This document shows, one piece after another, positions 50,011 to 50,232 of a stretch of 50,232 bases of DNA (position 1 is the stretch's first letter; every line of letters begins with the position of its first letter). Where the stretch lies: the NCBI GenBank assembly GCA_940747215.1, contig CALNWS010000032.1:1-50232 (forward strand). Direction: 5' to 3'. The stretch is from an uncultured Paraburkholderia sp. Lineage in GTDB: Bacteria > Pseudomonadota > Gammaproteobacteria > Burkholderiales > Burkholderiaceae. The translations under genes and the position numbers were made by a program. The notes beneath the pieces are model-generated. The model was not told the origin of the DNA. It saw only the letters and a program-made list of their open reading frames with translations, and did no database searches.

Positions 50011-50055
50011 ATGACGCGTTCATTCTCATGGCGCACGAGGCTGTGTGGGACGCTG
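50011..50055 (+). pseudogene. Start of a gene following DUF3300, overridden by IS21 sequence
   Basis: AGGAGG (50000-50005) five bases before ATG 50011 is a strong translation start, 20 bases after the DUF3300 stop. It gives MTRSFSW and then enters the istA fragment, ending at a stop around 50055. In Burkholderia a DUF2950 gene often follows DUF3300, so the lost gene may have been that; this is inference from gene order only. Confidence 0.4.
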
Positions 50056-50232
50056 TAATTGGTGATCGACTTCGACGTGATAGCCGATGTTGACGCGGCA
50101 CTTCACGAAGGTCGCGATCGCGTAGCGGCGGCCCGGCAACGGGCGCAGCGCCGGACGATCAAGTCGCTCGAACCATTCGCGACGGTTGCCGTCGAGCCTC
50201 TTGAATGGCCGTTGGTTCAGGTCAGCGCTCAG
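50020..50232 (-). mobile_element. istA: IS21-family transposase IstA, internal fragment
   Basis: Read from 50232 downward: LSADLNQRPFKRLDGNRREW, FERLDRPALRPLPGRRYAIA, TFVKCRVNIGYHVEVDH, matching the C-terminal half of IS21 IstA transposases. After VEVDH a one-base slip is needed to continue NYSVPHSLVRHE, after which homology ends at about 50022 and host sequence begins. The element is thus both frameshifted and truncated. It enters from the right edge of the window; the usual istB partner and terminal repeat are not seen here. Confidence 0.85.

Noticed and set aside
1..50232. CRISPR arrays, tRNA or rRNA genes, prophage
   Set aside because: No regularly spaced repeats, no T-loop/anticodon patterns, no ribosomal RNA signatures and no phage structural genes were seen on either strand.
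1..50232. A new multi-gene defence or biosynthetic system
   Set aside because: Every multi-gene unit present matches a known Burkholderia operon type (T6SS, SoeABC-like, cytochrome-linked molybdoenzymes, two-component pairs); most are dead. No unexplained cluster of intact unknown genes exists.
1..50232. Explaining all breaks as low-quality assembly
   Set aside because: Clean multi-kilobase genes, substitution-type stops, multi-codon deletions and lost ligands do not fit random indel error, although single-run slips (antiporter, DUF4148, CBS) could individually be error.

Overview
The window looks like a chromosome segment of a Burkholderia-group betaproteobacterium (Paraburkholderia/Caballeronia type). 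It is GC-rich and carries families typical of that group: DUF3331, DUF4148, an OmpC-type Burkholderia porin, a TagF/TssM type VI secretion block, cobalamin-dependent ribonucleotide reductase and a FixLJ-like two-component pair. The dominant feature is decay. Of about 43 recognisable loci, roughly 34 are interrupted by frameshifts, in-frame stops, small internal deletions or lost key residues. About nine are clean, among them nrdJ, ribA, the fixL/fixJ-like pair, a DNA-3-methyladenine glycosylase, an AI-2E/PerM-type transporter and a DUF3331 protein. Long clean genes sit beside heavily broken ones, which argues against plain sequencing error and for an organism in reductive evolution, such as a host-restricted symbiont. 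The leaf-nodule Burkholderia symbionts are one known group with this pattern. That assignment is inference, not something the sequence proves.

Layout. 1-6.6 kb: remains of a type VI secretion cluster on the minus strand (M15 peptidase, tssM, tagF, OmpA-like protein), cut at its end by a piece of an IS3-family transposase. 6.7-17.5 kb: broken accessory genes (an Ala/Lys-rich membrane protein, nucleoside hydrolase, LysR regulator, zinc alcohol dehydrogenase with a divergent AraC regulator, a sulfite-oxidase-fold molybdoenzyme with its cytochrome b, a DUF5666-like secreted protein, a metal-type two-component system, a VOC protein). 17.6-25.1 kb: a broken PAS/GGDEF diguanylate cyclase, a hydroxyacid dehydrogenase that has lost its nucleotide-binding loop, and a broken SoeABC-like molybdoenzyme operon. 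25.1-29.6 kb: clean nrdJ, DUF3331 and transporter. 29.7-41.4 kb: broken esterase, OpgC, porin, NUDIX, DeoR regulator, isoquinoline-oxidoreductase-type molybdoenzyme joined by deletion to a cytochrome c, lipoprotein, ChaA antiporter and BON protein; one small clean membrane protein lies among them. 41.7-48.2 kb: clean glycosylase, ribA and fixLJ-like genes with broken DUF4148 and CBS genes between them. 48.6 kb to the end: a broken DUF3300 gene and a decayed IS21 istA fragment that overrides the start of the next gene.

What survives is core nucleotide and cofactor synthesis, DNA repair and one sensory pair. What is lost is secretion, respiratory and molybdenum enzymes, outer-membrane uptake and most transcription control. 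I found no CRISPR array, tRNA, rRNA, prophage or convincing new multi-gene system. The main interest is the fine record of how genes die here: deletions that look bounded by short direct repeats, a 16-bp tandem duplication that fuses two subunits, homopolymer slips, and loss of cofactor ligands in otherwise readable proteins.
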